DNA from: Spirosoma spitsbergense DSM 19989
GTDB taxonomy: Bacteria; Bacteroidota; Bacteroidia; Cytophagales; Spirosomataceae
Direction: 5' to 3'
NCBI RefSeq assembly: GCF_000374085.1
Contig: NZ_KB893444.1
Location: forward strand, 1-64,000
DNA: 64,000 bases
Shown: piece by piece, positions 51,621 to 60,816 of the stretch
Numbering within the stretch: position 1 is the first letter of the stretch
Layout: every line of letters begins with the position of its first letter
Program-made: the position numbers and the translations under genes
The notes under the pieces: generated by a model
What the model saw: only the letters and a program-made list of their open reading frames with translations
What the model was told of the DNA's origin: nothing
Databases searched by the model: none

Positions 51621-53924
51621 ATGAAACACCTGTTGCTTTTTTTGGTACTCTCCTTCCCTTCTTTTGCCCAAACCACCGATAATCAGTACAACCTGATTCC
51701 CTTCCCCGCCCAGTTTTCCGGTCAGACGGGTCAGTTTACCCTTAGCAGTGCTACCCGCATCGTGATAACCCCGGCTAAAGACCCCGCTGTTCGGGCGGTA
51801 GCCCAAACAGTAGCGGGTCAGATTAAGACGGCCAACGGTTTATCGTTATCCGTTTCTCCCACCACCCCGGCCTTAGCCAAAGGTGCCCATATTTTTTTCT
51901 CCCTGAATAAAAAACTAACCCTCGGCAATGAGGGCTATAAACTGACCATTACACCAGCCAGAATACTGGCCGAAGCCGCTACACCCAACGGCCTGTTTTA
52001 TGCCGCGCAAACCCTTCGCCAACTCCTGCCCGCCGGTCAGATGACCACAGCTACCCTACCCGCCTGCGCCATTGCCGATAAGCCACGCTTCGGCTACCGG
52101 GGCCTGATGCTGGATGTAGGACGCCATTTCATGCCGGTGCCGTTCGTCAAGAAGTTCATCGACCTGATGGCCCTGCACAAACAGAATACCTTCCACTGGC
52201 ATTTGACCGAAGACCAGGGCTGGCGTATCGAAATCAAAAAATACCCGAAGCTGACCCAGGTTGGGAGCAAACGCGCCGAATCCATTGTGGGCCAGTATAG
52301 CCAGAATTACCCCCAGCAATTCGATGGGAAGCCGGTTAGTGGTTTTTACACGCAGGCCGAAATACGGGATGTGGTGCGCTACGCCCAAAGTCGGTTCGTT
52401 ACGATTATTCCCGAAATAGAAATGCCCGGCCACGCGCAGGCTGCACTGGCCTCGTATCCCGAACTGGGCTGCGACCCTGCCAAAGGCTATCAGGTCTACA
52501 CCAAATGGGGTGTTTCGGAGGATGTGTACTGCCCGTCGGAGAAAACGTTTACTTTTTTGCAGGATGTGCTGACAGAAGTGATCGCGTTGTTTCCCGGCAA
52601 ATACATCCACATCGGGGGCGACGAATGCCCGAAAACGGCCTGGAAAAACAGCGCATTCTGTCAGGACCTGATGAAGAAAAATGGCCTGAAAGATGAGCAC
52701 GAACTACAAAGCTATTTTATCCGGCGCATCGAGAAATTTCTGAACAGTAAGGGGCGGTCCATCATTGGCTGGGACGAGATTTTAGAGAGCGGCTTAGCGC
52801 CCAACGCAACCGTGATGAGCTGGCGCGGTACGGCGGGCGGCATTGCCGCAGCCAAACAAAAGCATACCGTCATCATGTCGCCCGCGGGCACCTGCTACCT
52901 TGACTCGTACCAAGGTAACCCCGCCACCGAACCCCTCGCCATTGGCGGCTACCTGCCCCTCGATCAGGTATATGCCTACGAGCCAATGCCCGCCGAACTC
53001 TCGGCGGCAGAACAGAAGTACGTTATGGGTGTGCAGGGGAACATCTGGACGGAGTACCTGCCCACCCCCGAAGCGGTCGAATACGCGGCCTTTCCGCGGG
53101 CTGTTGCCCTGGCCGAAATTAGCTGGATGCCCGCCGGTACGCATAACTTCGAAGATTTTGCCCTGCGACTCAAAAATCACCTGCCCCAGCTTGACCAGAA
53201 CTTCGGGCCATCGGTACCCGTCAACTACGCCAAACGACTGTTCGACATTTCGGCCAGTACGCAGCCAAATGCCCAGGGCCAGCTTCAGGTGCAACTGAGT
53301 AAACTGGATACCGACAGCCGGATTTTTTACACCATAAACGGCCGGGAACCCAACGAGCGCAGTACCGAATACATTGGCCCCATTACGCTGACAAAAACAA
53401 CGACTATCCGGGCCATGACACCCACAGGGGGCAAACTTACCCAGACGTTTACCCTCCATAAAGGCAAGAACAAGCCGTACACCTATGCCCAGTCCCCTGC
53501 CCCCACCAACGACCCCAAAACGAACAAATTAACCGATGGCGTTCGGGGCGAAACACCCCGCGACCGGCGGCAGTGGGTGAATTTTTTCGGTAACATGGAT
53601 ATAGTCCTGGACCTGGGCGATGTAACGAGCGTTACAAAGGTGTCGCTGAATTTCCTGAAAGTTATCCTGGATAAAAGCTTCCCGCCCACCTCGGTCAACA
53701 TTGCCCTCTCCAAAGATGGGGCCGATTTCAAAGAAGCCCTTACCCAGCCCATTAATTATGAACTGACCGGCCCCTGGGACATTCTGCCCGTGGTGGCCGA
53801 TTTTAAAACCGCCCGCGCCCGCTACGTACGAATCAGGGCAAAGAACGCAGGGGAGTGCCCCGCCGGGCACCCCGACGCCGGACAGAAAACCTACTTCTCC
53901 ACGGATGAAATTGTGGTGGAATAA
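51621..53924 (+). CDS. Beta-N-acetylhexosaminidase, GH20
   Basis: A 767-residue secreted glycosidase: signal peptide (about 1-15), GH20 N-terminal domain (about 20-150), catalytic barrel (about 155-510) with HWHLTEDQGWRIEIKKYP and the catalytic Asp334-Glu335 pair in HIGGDECPKTAW, a chitobiase-like C-terminal domain (about 550-620) and a discoidin-like domain (about 640-767). It releases terminal GlcNAc or GalNAc, supplying the nag operon at 20817-26542. It is 29 bp upstream of the DUF4375 gene. Confidence 0.94.
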   Translation: MKHLLLFLVLSFPSFAQTTDNQYNLIPFPAQFSGQTGQFTLSSATRIVITPAKDPAVRAVAQTVAGQIKTANGLSLSVSPTTPALAKGAHIFFSLNKKLTLGNEGYKLTITPARILAEAATPNGLFYAAQTLRQLLPAGQMTTATLPACAIADKPRFGYRGLMLDVGRHFMPVPFVKKFIDLMALHKQNTFHWHLTEDQGWRIEIKKYPKLTQVGSKRAESIVGQYSQNYPQQFDGKPVSGFYTQAEIRDVVRYAQSRFVTIIPEIEMPGHAQAALASYPELGCDPAKGYQVYTKWGVSEDVYCPSEKTFTFLQDVLTEVIALFPGKYIHIGGDECPKTAWKNSAFCQDLMKKNGLKDEHELQSYFIRRIEKFLNSKGRSIIGWDEILESGLAPNATVMSWRGTAGGIAAAKQKHTVIMSPAGTCYLDSYQGNPATEPLAIGGYLPLDQVYAYEPMPAELSAAEQKYVMGVQGNIWTEYLPTPEAVEYAAFPRAVALAEISWMPAGTHNFEDFALRLKNHLPQLDQNFGPSVPVNYAKRLFDISASTQPNAQGQLQVQLSKLDTDSRIFYTINGREPNERSTEYIGPITLTKTTTIRAMTPTGGKLTQTFTLHKGKNKPYTYAQSPAPTNDPKTNKLTDGVRGETPRDRRQWVNFFGNMDIVLDLGDVTSVTKVSLNFLKVILDKSFPPTSVNIALSKDGADFKEALTQPINYELTGPWDILPVVADFKTARARYVRIRAKNAGECPAGHPDAGQKTYFSTDEIVVE

Positions 53925-53953
53925 TCGTATATTAGCTAATCAGCGATAACCGA

Positions 53954-54610
53954 ATGCCGACGACTAGAGAGTTCATTGCAGGCATCCTTTTTGTCTTATC
54001 CCTAACGCTATTGAGTTGCTCGGAACAGCGAAAGAAACGCGCCACAACCACTACAACAGACACCATGAATGCACAAATGATTGAGTCAATAGAGAATTTC
54101 AAAAAGAGACAAATTCACAGCAACCTAACGGCCGAAATTATTGATACAACACCGGATAGTATGTTGCTGCAAACCGTGTTCGACCAGTTGAGTACGAAGC
54201 TACCGGAGGATTATCAAAAAGAATACCAGACGGTTACGAACTGGACAAAACCACAACAGGCTATTTACATCATTTGGGTACTGGAAGCGGAAGTAAATAA
54301 TGGCGGATTTAATCAATTCTACTTCAACTCAAGCGGCCAATTTGCTGACTTGACCGTAGATGCCCTGACACGTGTTGGTGCGAAAAAGTTTGCCGACTTA
54401 GCCGCCAGCGCTAATGAAATTTACAAAGCAAATAAGGAAGAAATAGCCAGACATCAGGATGGGACAATGGAAGGCTTTTCCGAATCCTATGAAGACAATC
54501 CATTGAACAAACTGGATGACGAATTTTACGACTTATCCAGCAAAGAGAACTTGCAGAAACGTCAGATTGCTTACGTAAGAAGCCACAAAGAATACTTTAT
54601 TGATAAGTAG
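53954..54610 (+). CDS. DUF4375 lipoprotein
   Basis: A 218-residue predicted lipoprotein (leader with LTLLSC lipobox, Cys22) with a DUF4375 (DMP19-like) domain: the IIWVLEAEVNNGGFNQFYFNSSGQFA block is diagnostic. The biological role is unknown. Codon use is more AT-rich than its neighbours, and it sits between the GH20 and sirtuin genes in the same direction, so it could be a recent arrival. Confidence 0.78.
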   Translation: MPTTREFIAGILFVLSLTLLSCSEQRKKRATTTTTDTMNAQMIESIENFKKRQIHSNLTAEIIDTTPDSMLLQTVFDQLSTKLPEDYQKEYQTVTNWTKPQQAIYIIWVLEAEVNNGGFNQFYFNSSGQFADLTVDALTRVGAKKFADLAASANEIYKANKEEIARHQDGTMEGFSESYEDNPLNKLDDEFYDLSSKENLQKRQIAYVRSHKEYFIDK

Positions 54611-54646
54611 TTAACGACTGCATCTGACACTGACCTTACCAATCTA

Positions 54647-55330
54647 ATGAAAAAAATTGTTGTTTTATCCGGCGCGGGTATCAGTGCGGAAAGTGGCATT
54701 CCAACGTTCCGGGCATCGGATGGCCTGTGGGAGAACCACCGGATTGAGGATGTTGCCACACCCGAAGCCTGGGAGCGTAACCCAACGCTGGTACAGAATT
54801 TTTACAACGAACGCCGGAAACAGGCCCTCAGTGTTCAGCCTAATGCGGGGCACCTGGCTCTGGTGAAACTGGAAGAAAAATACGACGTGACCATCATCAC
54901 CCAGAACGTCGATAACCTGCACGAAAAAGCGGGTTCTTCAACAGTCATTCACCTGCACGGTGAGTTGTCTAAATCGCGGTCCTGTGTGGATGAAACACTG
55001 ATTTACGACATCGAAGGCTGGGAGATCAAAGCGGAGGAACGTTGCGAGAAGGGGTCCCCGCTTCGTCCACACATCGTTTGGTTTGGCGAGGCCGTGCCCA
55101 TGATGGATATCGCTGCGTCCGTAACCCAGGAAGCGGATATATTTATCGTAGTGGGAACGTCGCTGAATGTGTACCCGGCAGCAGGGCTGATATTTGCGGT
55201 GCAAAAAGGCGTTCCAATCTACGTAGTTGATCCCTATAGTCCCGAAATACAAAAGCGGGCCAACATAACATTTATCGCCGAACCCGCCACCATTGGCCTG
55301 ACGCAGCTGGCAGACCAGTTAATGCGTTAA
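54647..55330 (+). CDS. Sirtuin-type NAD-dependent deacylase without zinc cysteines
   Basis: A 227-residue Sir2 protein. The NAD fold is intact: GAGISAESGIPTFR, TQNVDNLHEKAG with the catalytic HLHGEL, and VVGTSLNVYPAAGL. The zinc module normally has two CxxC pairs; here only single cysteines (SC and RC) remain between HGEL and WFGE. Many Bacteroidota homologues share this. It would remove acyl groups from lysines. Start by ATG at 54647, 36 bp after the lipoprotein stop. Confidence 0.88.
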   Translation: MKKIVVLSGAGISAESGIPTFRASDGLWENHRIEDVATPEAWERNPTLVQNFYNERRKQALSVQPNAGHLALVKLEEKYDVTIITQNVDNLHEKAGSSTVIHLHGELSKSRSCVDETLIYDIEGWEIKAEERCEKGSPLRPHIVWFGEAVPMMDIAASVTQEADIFIVVGTSLNVYPAAGLIFAVQKGVPIYVVDPYSPEIQKRANITFIAEPATIGLTQLADQLMR

Positions 55331-55383
55331 TCTCAACCAGAAAAGTAATTATCAACCCATCAGCGTGTAATCGATGCGCAGCG

Positions 55384-55400
55384 GCCGGGGCGGCTTTTTT
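55384..55400 (+). terminator. Weak terminator after the sirtuin gene
   Basis: GCCG, GGG, CGGC followed by six T. The stem is only 4 bp, so this is tentative. It precedes the DUF3347 pseudogene start by 24 bp. Confidence 0.35.
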
Positions 55401-55424
55401 CCACCAATAATCGTCAATAACCCA

Positions 55425-55891
55425 ATGAAAATCAACCGTTTGTTCCTGACTATCCTGGGTCTGTTTCTCTTCTCCTTTGCCGCTATGGCTCAGTCGACGG
55501 CTCCCGCACTGAAGGCCTATTATGGCGTGAAGAATGCGCTGGTAGCCACCGATGGGGCAAAAACCAAAGCACAGGCATCGACGCGGTCAATACCCTCAGC
55601 AACGTGAATGCGGCTACGCTAAAACCGTATGACAGGAAGGCCCTCGCTTCGGCCAGGGCCAGCGCACTGGTCATTAGTAAAACGGGCGATGTAGCCGCCC
55701 AACGCAAAGAATTCAAGATCCTGTCGACCAACATGATTGCCCTGGCGAAAGCAACCAAACCCGCTAAAACCTACGTGCAGTATTGCCCGATGGTGAAGGC
55801 ATCGTGGCTTAGCGAAAGAAAAGACGTGAAGAATCCCTACTACGGCAACGACATGCTGACCTGCGGCAGTACGAAAGAAGTGATTGAGTGA
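55425..55891 (+). pseudogene. DUF3347 protein, frameshifted
   Basis: A secreted DUF3347 protein split by a frame change. The first frame (55425-55607) gives a signal peptide (ending AMAQ) and the domain start APALKAYYGVKNALVATDGAKTKA. The second frame carries the rest: VNTLSNVNAATLKPYDRKALA and the family ending YVQYCPMVKASW...NPYYGNDMLTCG. The frames join around 55575-55590 if one base has been lost (or two gained). DUF3347 domains bind metals and accompany copper efflux proteins; CopB and DUF4396 genes lie 2-5 kb downstream. It may be a real inactivation or an assembly error. Confidence 0.78.
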
Positions 55892-56145
55892 TTTTACAGC
55901 CGGTTCAACGCGTGCGCTTCCTCAGCGTATTGTAAGCGGTTCTCCGCATCTACCTGAATTATATTATTAGCCATAAATAACTTTACACAAAATAAAATCA
56001 ATATACATTCAATATTATCCATAAATAATACTAACAATCGCCCTATTTTTAAAATTTACATCTGTTTCCTTTGGATATTGACAGGCTGTTGGGCATATTT
56101 GGCTGTAGGACTCATGAACAGGGTCTGTTACCCAACCAAATAACC
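55892..56145. other. AT-rich intergenic region before the M20 peptidase gene
   Basis: A 254-bp gap, markedly more AT-rich than its surroundings from about 55955 to 56085. CCATAAATAA occurs twice in direct orientation (55971-55980, 56019-56028). Probably a control region; no gene is seen. Confidence 0.4.
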
Positions 56146-57567
56146 ATGATGAAACGTACGTTTTACGCACTAGCCGTAGTTTGCTTTATGGTGGGTTCCG
56201 TTGTGAACGCTCAATCCAAACAGCCAGACTGGAAAGCAGTAGAGGAAGAAACGATGGAGCATTTCCAGGCCATACTGCGGATGAATACCAGCGACCCGCC
56301 GGGGATTGAAGCACCGGTTGTTGACTACCTGAAATCGGTGTTACAGAAAGAAGGCATTGAGGTGCAGACATTTGCACTCGACCCTAATCGCCCCAATCTG
56401 GTCGCCCGTTTAAAAGGGACGGGGAAGAAGCGTCCACTGCTCATTATGGCTCATACCGATGTGGTCAATGTGGATTCCACCAAGTGGACCTACCCACCCT
56501 TCTCGGCTACGCGTAAGGATGGCTACGTGTACGGCAGAGGGTCTGTAGATGATAAGGATAACGTAGCCACGGGCCTGATGGTCATGCTTTTGTTGAAACG
56601 GTCGAATGCGATGTTAGACCGCGACGTGATCTTTTTGGCGGAAGCCGGTGAGGAAGGAAACGTCAAATACGGCATCGACTACATGGTCAAAAATCATTGG
56701 CCGGCGATAGAAGCCGAGTACTGTTTTGCGGAAGGGGGCGGGGTGCCGCGTACCGGTGGAAAAATCCAGTACGCAACGGTAGCGACGACCGAAAAGATTC
56801 CACGCGGAGCCAAACTGGTAGCCAAAGGTATATCGGGGCACGGGTCCGTTCCATTGCAGAGTAACGCCGTTGTCCACATCGCTCAGGCAGTGGCCAAAGT
56901 AGCTGCCTGGCAAACGCCCATGCGCCTGAATGAAACGACCACCGCTTTTTTCAAACGGCTGGCAGAAATCAGCACGCCCGAAGAAACAGCCCGCTTTCAG
57001 GCTTTGCTAAATGGCAAAAATGCGGATTCGGCCCAGGAATATCTGGCGACAAAGGAACCCCGCTACTATTCAACCCTGCGAACATCCATCTCCCCAACCA
57101 TCATCAAAGGCGGGTATCGCAGCAACGTAATTCCGTCGGAGGCCGAAGCGACGCTCGATATCCGGGCACTACCCGATGAGGATATGCCCAAATTTCTCGA
57201 TGCCATGCGCCAGGTAATCAACGACCCGGCGGTAGACATTGTGAGTAACAGTAGTTCTGCCCGGCCCGGAAGCCCCCCCTCAAAACTGAACACGGAGGCA
57301 TTCAGGGCAGTGGAAGCGTCCGTTAAACGTACGTACAATACCGTTACGTTGCCTACCATGCTCACCGGAGCTACCGATATGTCGTATCTGCGATCGAAGG
57401 GAGTACAGTGTTACGGTATTGGCCCCATGACCGACAGTGAAGACGGACCGAAGGGCTTCGGAGCACACAGCGACCAGGAGCGTATTCTGGAAGAAGCCCT
57501 GCACAAATTTCTGCGTTTCCAGTGGGACGTAGTTTCCAGTCTCGCCATGCAATCGAGTCCGGAGTAA
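56146..57567 (+). CDS. M20 family metallopeptidase, exported
   Basis: A 473-residue zinc peptidase: signal peptide (MMKRTFYALAVVCFMVGSVVNAQ), di-zinc site with His-Asp in IMAHTDVVNVD, bridging Asp in GRGSVDDKDN, catalytic Glu pair in LAEAGEEGN, EGGG, and a dimerisation domain. Members hydrolyse peptides or N-acyl amino acids. The ATG at 56146 (or 56149) starts the leader; the in-frame 56071 ATG adds an unlikely N terminus. Convergent with the DUF4396 gene. Confidence 0.9.
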   Translation: MMKRTFYALAVVCFMVGSVVNAQSKQPDWKAVEEETMEHFQAILRMNTSDPPGIEAPVVDYLKSVLQKEGIEVQTFALDPNRPNLVARLKGTGKKRPLLIMAHTDVVNVDSTKWTYPPFSATRKDGYVYGRGSVDDKDNVATGLMVMLLLKRSNAMLDRDVIFLAEAGEEGNVKYGIDYMVKNHWPAIEAEYCFAEGGGVPRTGGKIQYATVATTEKIPRGAKLVAKGISGHGSVPLQSNAVVHIAQAVAKVAAWQTPMRLNETTTAFFKRLAEISTPEETARFQALLNGKNADSAQEYLATKEPRYYSTLRTSISPTIIKGGYRSNVIPSEAEATLDIRALPDEDMPKFLDAMRQVINDPAVDIVSNSSSARPGSPPSKLNTEAFRAVEASVKRTYNTVTLPTMLTGATDMSYLRSKGVQCYGIGPMTDSEDGPKGFGAHSDQERILEEALHKFLRFQWDVVSSLAMQSSPE

Positions 57568-57618
57568 GCCCTTTGGGTTAACCAACAGGGGTCTCCCTCA
57601 ATCATCGCTCACCAACGC

Positions 57619-57672
57619 AACTCCCCGCGCTATCACCCGTTGTAATTGTAACCGGTGGCAGTGCGGGGAGTT
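57619..57672. terminator. Convergent-gene terminator hairpin
   Basis: AACTCCCCGC and GCGGGGAGTT are perfect outer arms; the inner sequence (CACCCGTT / AACCGGTG) extends the pairing imperfectly. It sits between the M20 peptidase and DUF4396 stops. No long U-run. Confidence 0.65.
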
Positions 57673-57674
57673 AG

Positions 57675-58394
57675 TTACATCTTTTCTTTCAGGCCGACCT
57701 TCAGCAGCCACCAGTTGACGGGGTAAGCCGTTACAAAGCCGAAGAGCATGGCAACCTGCATCATAAACCAGAATACGGGACCATCTTTGGGTAGCTCGCG
57801 CCCGAAAATAGCGAAGGTGACAATGGCCATCCACCCGTACATGCCAATCTGCCACGACGCCAGCGAGAGCGTGTCAGCTTTAAGAGCCGCAACCAGTCCT
57901 TCTTTGGGCGAAATGTCGCGCATGGGTTTGATAGCGAAGTACTGAAAGGCGATGCCAATCAGAAAAGCCAGCACAAAGTCGATGGCCCAGGCTCCGAAAA
58001 TAGGTTTCCCAAACAGGGTGAGTGGTACAAAAAATACAAACGTTTCGGCCATAATATCGCCCAGAGTGCAGCCACTGCCGCAGTGCAGTGCTCCTACCCC
58101 AACGCTTTGCCAGAATGGTTTCTGGCCCTGCATCATCCTATCCGGCTGCCCACCCTTTTCCGATTGCCTGGAGGAATCACTGTCTGCTGGCTTTACCGAT
58201 TTTCGGCCTACCGTAAAATAGCCCCATAAAGCCAGCGGACCCGCGTAGAGAGCGGTCAGGGGCCAGACCACGTCCATAATCCACATTTCCTGTCTGTGGC
58301 CGTTCAACATGTCGATGGTGATAATTACGAAGCTGATACCAGCCAGTACCAGCGAGATAATGGCCAGAGTGGGCAACCAGGAAGGAATAGTCAT
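57675..58394 (-). CDS. DUF4396 membrane protein
   Basis: A 239-residue polytopic membrane protein matching DUF4396: N-terminal helix, MWIMDVVWPLTALYAGPLALWGYF, a variable loop, then the conserved ALHCGSGCTLGDIMAE segment with two cysteines, and helices FGAWAIDFVLAFLIGIAFQYF. The function is unproven; the family is often linked to copper or other metal handling. It lies 37 bp downstream of the CopB ATPase gene and is likely cotranscribed. Confidence 0.82.
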   Translation of the reverse strand: MTIPSWLPTLAIISLVLAGISFVIITIDMLNGHRQEMWIMDVVWPLTALYAGPLALWGYFTVGRKSVKPADSDSSRQSEKGGQPDRMMQGQKPFWQSVGVGALHCGSGCTLGDIMAETFVFFVPLTLFGKPIFGAWAIDFVLAFLIGIAFQYFAIKPMRDISPKEGLVAALKADTLSLASWQIGMYGWMAIVTFAIFGRELPKDGPVFWFMMQVAMLFGFVTAYPVNWWLLKVGLKEKM

Positions 58395-58431
58395 GGGTAA
58401 AACGTTGAGTAAAGGATAACTGGATTCGCTT

Positions 58432-60552
58432 TTAGTTCGTTTTCATACTCCGCTTCAGCAACTCTGCGTTCAGGGCCACAATGACGGTACTGCCGCTCAT
58501 CAACACCGCCCCGATTGCCGGGCTCAGTACAAAGTCAGGGTACAGCACCCCGGCTGCCAGCGGAATAGCGATGACGTTGTAGCCGGTGGCCCAGAGCAGG
58601 TTCTGAATCATTTTACGATACGTGGCCTTCCCGAACTCAACCAGATTGGTGATGTCGGTAGGCTTACTATTGACCAGAATGATATCAGCCGTTTCAGCCG
58701 CTACGTCAGTACCGGAACCCACGGCAATACCTACATTGGCCTGCGCCAGCGCGGGGGCATCGTTCACACCATCGCCGGTCATGGCCACGAACTGGCCTTT
58801 TGCCTGTAGGTCTTTCACGATGTTGACCTTCTGGTCGGGTAGCACTTCGGAGAAAACGCCGTCCAGGCCAAGTTCTTTCGCTACCGCATCGGCTACCTGT
58901 TTGTTATCACCGGTGGCCATGTACACCTTTATGCCCGACTCCTGCAGCCGCTGAACAGCCTCTTTCGAGTCGTCGCGAATGCGGTCTGCCAGGGCCACAT
59001 AGCCGATTAGTACCTCATCAATCAATACGAATACAACAGTCTCGACACCATTTCCAAAAGCATCTTTTGGCTGTTCGATGTTTTTTTCTTTCAGGTAACC
59101 GGGGCTAACCACCAGCACCTTTTTACCATCCACCGTAGCCGATACACCCTTACCCGTAATAGACTGAAAATCAGCGATGGCAGGAAGTTTCAAATCACGC
59201 TTCTGGGCTTCCCGTACAATACCCTCCGCGATAGGGTGCTGCGATTGCTGCTCCAATGCTGCGGTCAGGGCCAGCATCGTCGCTTCGTCAATATCCGGTT
59301 TCAGCGTCTTCACCCGCGTTACCCCAAACGCACCTTCGGTCAGTGTACCGGTTTTGTCGAATACCATCGCCGTGATTTTCCGGGCCTCCTCGAAAGCGGT
59401 ACGGTTCCGAATCAACAGCCCTTTACTGGCAGAAATACCCGTTGAAATGGCCACTACGAGCGGAATTGCCACCCCTAAAGCATGCGGACAGGTCGTAACC
59501 ATCACCGTCACCATCCGTTCGATGGCAAAAGCAAGGTCTTTACCCGCCAGCAGCCACGCCACCAGGGTGATAATGCCCACCGACAGCGAAATGAAGGTTA
59601 GCCAGCCAGCCGCCCGGTCGGCCAGATTCTGGGTTTTCGACTTGGCTCCCTGTGCCTCTTCAACCATTTTCACCACCTTGTTCAGGTAGCTGTCGGCCCC
59701 CTTGTGCGTCACCCGGATTTTGAGCGCCCCTTCACCGTTTACAGCACCGGCTATCACGCTGTCGTTCACGCTTTTTTGCGCCGGTACGCTCTCGCCGGTC
59801 AGCATACTTTCGTTGATGGCACTGTCTCCCTCAATAATATCGCCGTCGGTTGGAATCCGTTCACCGGGCCTTACCAGTACGATGTCGCCTTCGTTGAGCG
59901 TGTCGACCTGCACATCGCTGATGGTTTCGCCATCAACCTTATGCGCATCGGAGGGCAGCATCTGCACAATCAGTTCGAGCGAACGCGATGCCCCGGCCAC
60001 CGATTTCATTTCGATGTAGTGACCCAGCAACATGATGTCAATCAGTGTAGCCAGTTCCCAGAAAAAGTCCATCCCCCGAAGCCAACCCACCGATACGGCT
60101 ACGCTGTAGACGAAAGCCGTAGTAATGGCAACGGCAACGAGGGTCATCATACCCGGTTGCCGGTTGCGCAGTTCACCAACCAGCCCTGTCAGGAACGGCC
60201 AGCCACCGTATAAATAAATGAATGATGCCAGCACCAGTATAACCGGTGTCTGGTAGGGAAAAGAAAGCTGGTAACCGACCAGATTCTGAAACATGCCGGA
60301 CAGGGCGATGACCGGCACCGACACGACAATACAAATCCAGAAACGGCGCAGGAAATCGGCAATCATGGCCCCGTGGTCATGCCCCCCGTGCCCCATTTTA
60401 CTGTGGTCCATGTGACTATGGTCCATACCCATCTTTTGGGGGCCGCTGTGTTCATCGTGCCCGATGTGTTGCTCAGCCTGCTCTTCGGCGGGTGTCTCAG
60501 CCGCATCGCCGGGCTTATCAGTTAATTTGGGGGAGTGATGCTTATGGTCCAT
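58432..60552 (-). CDS. copB: Copper-translocating P-type ATPase, CopB (P1B-3) type
   Basis: A 706-residue P1B-ATPase. A His/Met-rich cytosolic N terminus (12 His in the first about 63 residues) replaces CxxC metal-binding domains, and the membrane motif is CPH (TTCPHALGVAIP), which together mark the CopB class exporting copper or silver. The actuator LTGES, phosphorylation DKTGT, HP in QHPIAEG and hinge TGDGVNDAPAL are all present. The ATG at 60552 starts directly with MDHKHH; the frame extends to 60681 without homology. Confidence 0.93.
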   Translation of the reverse strand: MDHKHHSPKLTDKPGDAAETPAEEQAEQHIGHDEHSGPQKMGMDHSHMDHSKMGHGGHDHGAMIADFLRRFWICIVVSVPVIALSGMFQNLVGYQLSFPYQTPVILVLASFIYLYGGWPFLTGLVGELRNRQPGMMTLVAVAITTAFVYSVAVSVGWLRGMDFFWELATLIDIMLLGHYIEMKSVAGASRSLELIVQMLPSDAHKVDGETISDVQVDTLNEGDIVLVRPGERIPTDGDIIEGDSAINESMLTGESVPAQKSVNDSVIAGAVNGEGALKIRVTHKGADSYLNKVVKMVEEAQGAKSKTQNLADRAAGWLTFISLSVGIITLVAWLLAGKDLAFAIERMVTVMVTTCPHALGVAIPLVVAISTGISASKGLLIRNRTAFEEARKITAMVFDKTGTLTEGAFGVTRVKTLKPDIDEATMLALTAALEQQSQHPIAEGIVREAQKRDLKLPAIADFQSITGKGVSATVDGKKVLVVSPGYLKEKNIEQPKDAFGNGVETVVFVLIDEVLIGYVALADRIRDDSKEAVQRLQESGIKVYMATGDNKQVADAVAKELGLDGVFSEVLPDQKVNIVKDLQAKGQFVAMTGDGVNDAPALAQANVGIAVGSGTDVAAETADIILVNSKPTDITNLVEFGKATYRKMIQNLLWATGYNVIAIPLAAGVLYPDFVLSPAIGAVLMSGSTVIVALNAELLKRSMKTN

Positions 60553-60601
60553 ATCGGAAGTAGTTTCGCTGTCAGTTATTGAAACCTGTATATAGACAAC
60601 A

Positions 60602-60669
60602 CCGGAAAACGCTTTCCGGCTGGTTTCCGGTAAAATCCTGCACCAGTATTCCTGAATTCTGTAAGGAAT
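60602..60669 (-). promoter_or_regulatory. Repeats upstream of copB, candidate operator region
   Basis: CCGGAAA (60602-60608), its complement TTTCCGG (60613-60619), and a further TTTCCGG (60624-60630) form one dyad and one direct copy. ATTCCT/AGGAAT ends (60648-60669) make a second dyad. They lie 50-117 bp upstream of the copB start, a plausible site for a metal-responsive regulator. The rest of the 264-bp divergent gap shows no gene. Confidence 0.4.
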
Positions 60670-60816
60670 CAACCATTTCAAATACGCTGATGCACTTTTA
60701 GTTATCCCTACAGCAAACAGATCAAAAACCAGTACGTACCCCGCAGGCGGTAAATCACTGAACTCCCGGCTGTATGTATGGGGTTAAGGTAAAAATACTA
60801 TTAACCGAAGGCAGGT

